NCBI GenBank assembly: GCA_036012725.1
Contig: DASCPW010000027.1
Location: forward strand, 1 to 7,152
Source: GCA-2686765 sp036012725
Lineage (GTDB): Bacteria > Pseudomonadota > Alphaproteobacteria > Rhodospirillales > 2-02-FULL-58-16
DNA length: 7,152 nucleotides
Reading direction: 5' to 3'
In this document: positions 5,438 to 7,152 of the stretch, in pieces
Layout of the letters: each line of letters begins with the position of its first letter
How positions within the stretch are numbered: the stretch's first letter is position 1
Program-made: the position numbers and the translations under genes
The notes under the pieces: model-generated
The model's database searches: none
Seen by the model: only the letters and a program-made list of their open reading frames with translations
What the model was told of the DNA's origin: nothing

Positions 5438-6817
5438 ATGGACCAATCTAATCGCTACGTCAATCTTGATCTAAAAGAAGAAGACCTGATCGCTAATGGC
5501 AACCACGTGCTTTGCGTTTACAGCATGAAGCAGAAGGCGGGGTACGGATACGTTGAGACGGCGGCTCATTTTGCCGCCGAATCCTCAACCGGCACCAACG
5601 TCGAAGTTTGCACCACCGACGACTTCACCCGAGGCATGGATGCCCTGGTTTATGAAGCGAACGAAAAGGCGGAGTTGATGAAAATAGCTTATCCAATCGG
5701 GCTTTTCGATCGGAACATCATCGATGGGCGGGCCATGATAGCTAATTTCCTGACTCTGACGATCGGTAACAACCAGGGAATGGCCGACGTCGAATATGCC
5801 AAGATGCAGGATTTCTTCTTTCCTCCGGCATATCTGCGGCTCTATGACGGCCCTTCCAAAAACATAGAAGACATGTGGCGCGTCCTGGGCCGCCCGCTCA
5901 CCAATGGCGGGATGGTGGTCGGAGCTATTATCAAGCCGAAACTGGGCCTGCGCTCGGAACAATTCGCCGATGCCTGCTATCAGTTTTGGCTGGGCGGCGA
6001 CTTCGTCAAGAACGACGAACCCCAGGGCAATCAGGTGTTCGCGCCGCTCAAGGAGACGATCCAGGCGGTCGCCAGTGTAATGAAGCAAGCCCAGGACGAA
6101 ACCGGCGAAGCCAAATTGTTTTCCGCCAACATCACCGCCGACGATCCCGCCGAGATCATCGCCCGTGGAGAACATATTCTCGAGGCCTTCGGCGAGAATG
6201 CCGATCACGTGGCCTTCCTGGTCGATGGTTACGTTGCCGGTCCCACCGCCACCACCACGGTGCGCCGTAACTTCCCGAATCAGTTCCTGCACTACCATCG
6301 CGCCGGCCATGGCGCCGTCACCTCGGCGCAGTCGAAGCGCGGCTACACCGCTTTCGTGCTTTCCAAGATGGCCCGTTTGCAAGGCGCTTCGGGCATCCAC
6401 ACCGGCACCATGGGGTTCGGTAAGATGGAGGGTGTTCCGGAAGACAAAATAACCACCTTCATGCTGGAGCGGGATTCCGCCGAAGGTCCCTACTTTCACC
6501 AGGATTGGCTGGGAATGAAGGCATGTACTTCGATTATTTCGGGCGGCATTAACGCGCTTCGTCTGGCGGGTTTCTTCGATAACCTGGGGCATTCCAACGT
6601 GATACAGACGTGCGGTGGAGGTGTTTTCGGCCACAATAAAGGCGCGCTGGCTGGTGCTACCTCGCTACGCCAGAGCCATGAGGCCTGGGTAAAGGGCTTC
6701 GACCTGATCGAGTACGCCAAGGACCACCCCGAGCTGGCTGGAGCTTTCGAGAGTTTCTCTCGAGATGCCGACCAGATCTATCCGGGCTGGCGCGAGAAGG
6801 TCAAGGCCGCGGCTTGA
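5438..6817 (+). CDS. cbbM: Form II ribulose-1,5-bisphosphate carboxylase/oxygenase large subunit
   Basis: The CO2-fixing enzyme: it carboxylates ribulose 1,5-bisphosphate to two 3-phosphoglycerates. Form II enzymes are large-subunit dimers or higher oligomers without a small subunit, and no cbbS is present. The 459 residues follow R. rubrum CbbM from the first residues (MDQSNRYVNL). Active-site residues keep R. rubrum numbering: Glu48, Asn111 (GNNQG), Lys166/Lys168 (IIKPKLG), carbamylated Lys191 with metal ligands Asp193 and Glu194 (KNDEPQGN), His287 (HYHRAGHG), His321, loop-6 Lys329 (TMGFGKMEG), Ser368 (ISGG) and GGG 393-395. Compared by memory, small changes near the phosphate sites include QTCGGGVFGH where R. 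rubrum has LTAGGGAFGH, and Ser365 in CTSIISGG where R. rubrum has Pro. AGGAAA (5424-5429) lies 8 bases before ATG and 19 bases after the cbbA stop. Form II enzymes generally suit low-oxygen, CO2-rich conditions, suggesting a microaerophilic or anaerobic autotroph or mixotroph. Confidence 0.98.
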   Translation: MDQSNRYVNLDLKEEDLIANGNHVLCVYSMKQKAGYGYVETAAHFAAESSTGTNVEVCTTDDFTRGMDALVYEANEKAELMKIAYPIGLFDRNIIDGRAMIANFLTLTIGNNQGMADVEYAKMQDFFFPPAYLRLYDGPSKNIEDMWRVLGRPLTNGGMVVGAIIKPKLGLRSEQFADACYQFWLGGDFVKNDEPQGNQVFAPLKETIQAVASVMKQAQDETGEAKLFSANITADDPAEIIARGEHILEAFGENADHVAFLVDGYVAGPTATTTVRRNFPNQFLHYHRAGHGAVTSAQSKRGYTAFVLSKMARLQGASGIHTGTMGFGKMEGVPEDKITTFMLERDSAEGPYFHQDWLGMKACTSIISGGINALRLAGFFDNLGHSNVIQTCGGGVFGHNKGALAGATSLRQSHEAWVKGFDLIEYAKDHPELAGAFESFSRDADQIYPGWREKVKAAA

Positions 6818-6866
6818 AGGGGGCTCGATTGGAAACGTGCTAGTATTAGGGATATCCGCTTAACCG

Positions 6867-6901
6867 CCAGGCCGCCAAACAGATGCAAGGCGTTTGCCTG
6901 G
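6867..6901 (+). other. Hairpin in the cbbM-rpe gap
   Basis: In the 118-base gap, CCAGGC (6867-6872) pairs with GCCTGG (6896-6901). Directly inside, CGCC (6873-6876) pairs with GGCG (6889-6892), leaving a 3-base TTT bulge and a 12-base loop. This is the most stable-looking intergenic hairpin in the window. It is not followed by a T run (TTGTCTGCC), so it is more likely an mRNA-stabilising or partly terminating element that lowers rpe expression relative to cbbM. The rest of the gap shows no gene and no convincing promoter. Confidence 0.4.
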
Positions 6902-6935
6902 TTGTCTGCCGGGGCAAGGATCATTGAGGAAACGC

Positions 6936-7152
6936 ATGGCTGCTAACGACATCAAGGTTGCGCCATCCATTCTTTCGGCTGATTTTTCCCGCCTCGGCGA
7001 CGAAGTTCGGGCCATCGACGCGGCCGGTTGCGATTACGTCCACATCGATGTCATGGACGGCCATTTCGTCCCCAATCTGACCTTCGGTCCGCCGGTCATC
7101 AAGTGCATCCGCTCCGTTACCGAGAAAGTCTTCGACGTCCACCTGATGATCA
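6936..7152 (+). CDS. rpe: Ribulose-phosphate 3-epimerase, N-terminal part (cut by window end)
   Basis: Interconverts xylulose 5-phosphate and ribulose 5-phosphate, linking transketolase output to phosphoribulokinase; called cbbE when part of a CBB operon. The first 72 residues of this roughly 220-residue TIM-barrel family are visible. They show APSILSADFSRLGDEV (9-24) with substrate-binding Ser11, the metal-binding YVHIDVMDGHFVPN (34-47) with His36 and the catalytic Asp38, LTFGPPVIK (48-56) and DVHLMI (67-72) with His69. GAGGAAA (6926-6932) is a good ribosome-binding site just before the ATG. The 118-base spacing with a hairpin after cbbM leaves open whether it is in the same transcript or has its own promoter. 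The reading frame is open to the window edge. Confidence 0.95.
   Translation, partial: MAANDIKVAPSILSADFSRLGDEVRAIDAAGCDYVHIDVMDGHFVPNLTFGPPVIKCIRSVTEKVFDVHLMI

Noticed and set aside
5585..6634. Long minus-strand ORF (349 codons) opposite cbbM
   Set aside because: It lies entirely inside the highly conserved RuBisCO gene and shows no recognisable motifs; it is a shadow frame.
6829..6856. Possible promoter TTGGAA-N16-GATATC before rpe
   Set aside because: Both boxes match consensus poorly, and the nearby TAGTAT is at the wrong distance. Not strong enough to call.
1..7152. CRISPR arrays, tRNA/rRNA genes, insertion sequences, attachment sites
   Set aside because: No repeated spacers, tRNA-like cloverleaf, terminal inverted repeats or transposase frames were seen; nearly all of the window is occupied by core CBB genes.

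Overview
This window is a Calvin-Benson-Bassham (CBB) operon from what looks like an alphaproteobacterium of the Rhodospirillales type. The main evidence is the form II RuBisCO, which by recall aligns to Rhodospirillum rubrum CbbM without gaps through the active site, so catalytic residues keep the same numbers. The fairly GC-rich codon use and the proteobacterial-type class II aldolase agree with this. Genus cannot be fixed from the sequence alone.

Layout: all genes are on the + strand. Positions 2-118 hold the last 38 codons of a LuxR/NarL-type DNA-binding regulator. Positions 119-304 are a gene-free leader with several small dyads, a weak terminator-like hairpin and a possible short leader ORF. 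The operon follows: glpX-type class II fructose-1,6/sedoheptulose-1,7-bisphosphatase (305-1309), phosphoribulokinase cbbP (1327-2265), transketolase cbbT (2280-4259), class II fructose-bisphosphate aldolase cbbA (4341-5405), form II RuBisCO large subunit cbbM (5438-6817), and the start of ribulose-phosphate 3-epimerase rpe/cbbE (6936-7152, cut by the window edge). The first three genes are separated by only 14-17 bases. The later gaps are 81, 32 and 118 bases, and the 81- and 118-base gaps contain hairpins.

Together the genes cover CO2 fixation (CbbM), regeneration of ribulose bisphosphate (aldolase, bisphosphatase, transketolase, epimerase) and the final phosphorylation (CbbP). Not visible are cbbR, RuBisCO activase genes (cbbQ/cbbO), a small subunit (form II has none), or carboxysome genes.

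The window is mostly ordinary core metabolism and I do not see a wholly new system. The points most worth a second look are: (1) the operon's bisphosphatase appears to have lost several residues that are near-invariant in GlpX active sites; (2) the phosphoribulokinase resembles the plant/cyanobacterial class rather than the usual proteobacterial class, yet lacks the redox-switch cysteines; (3) the glpX start has no good ribosome-binding site and is overlapped by a short ORF that ends at a second possible start; (4) a LuxR-type regulator sits where a LysR-type CbbR might be expected.
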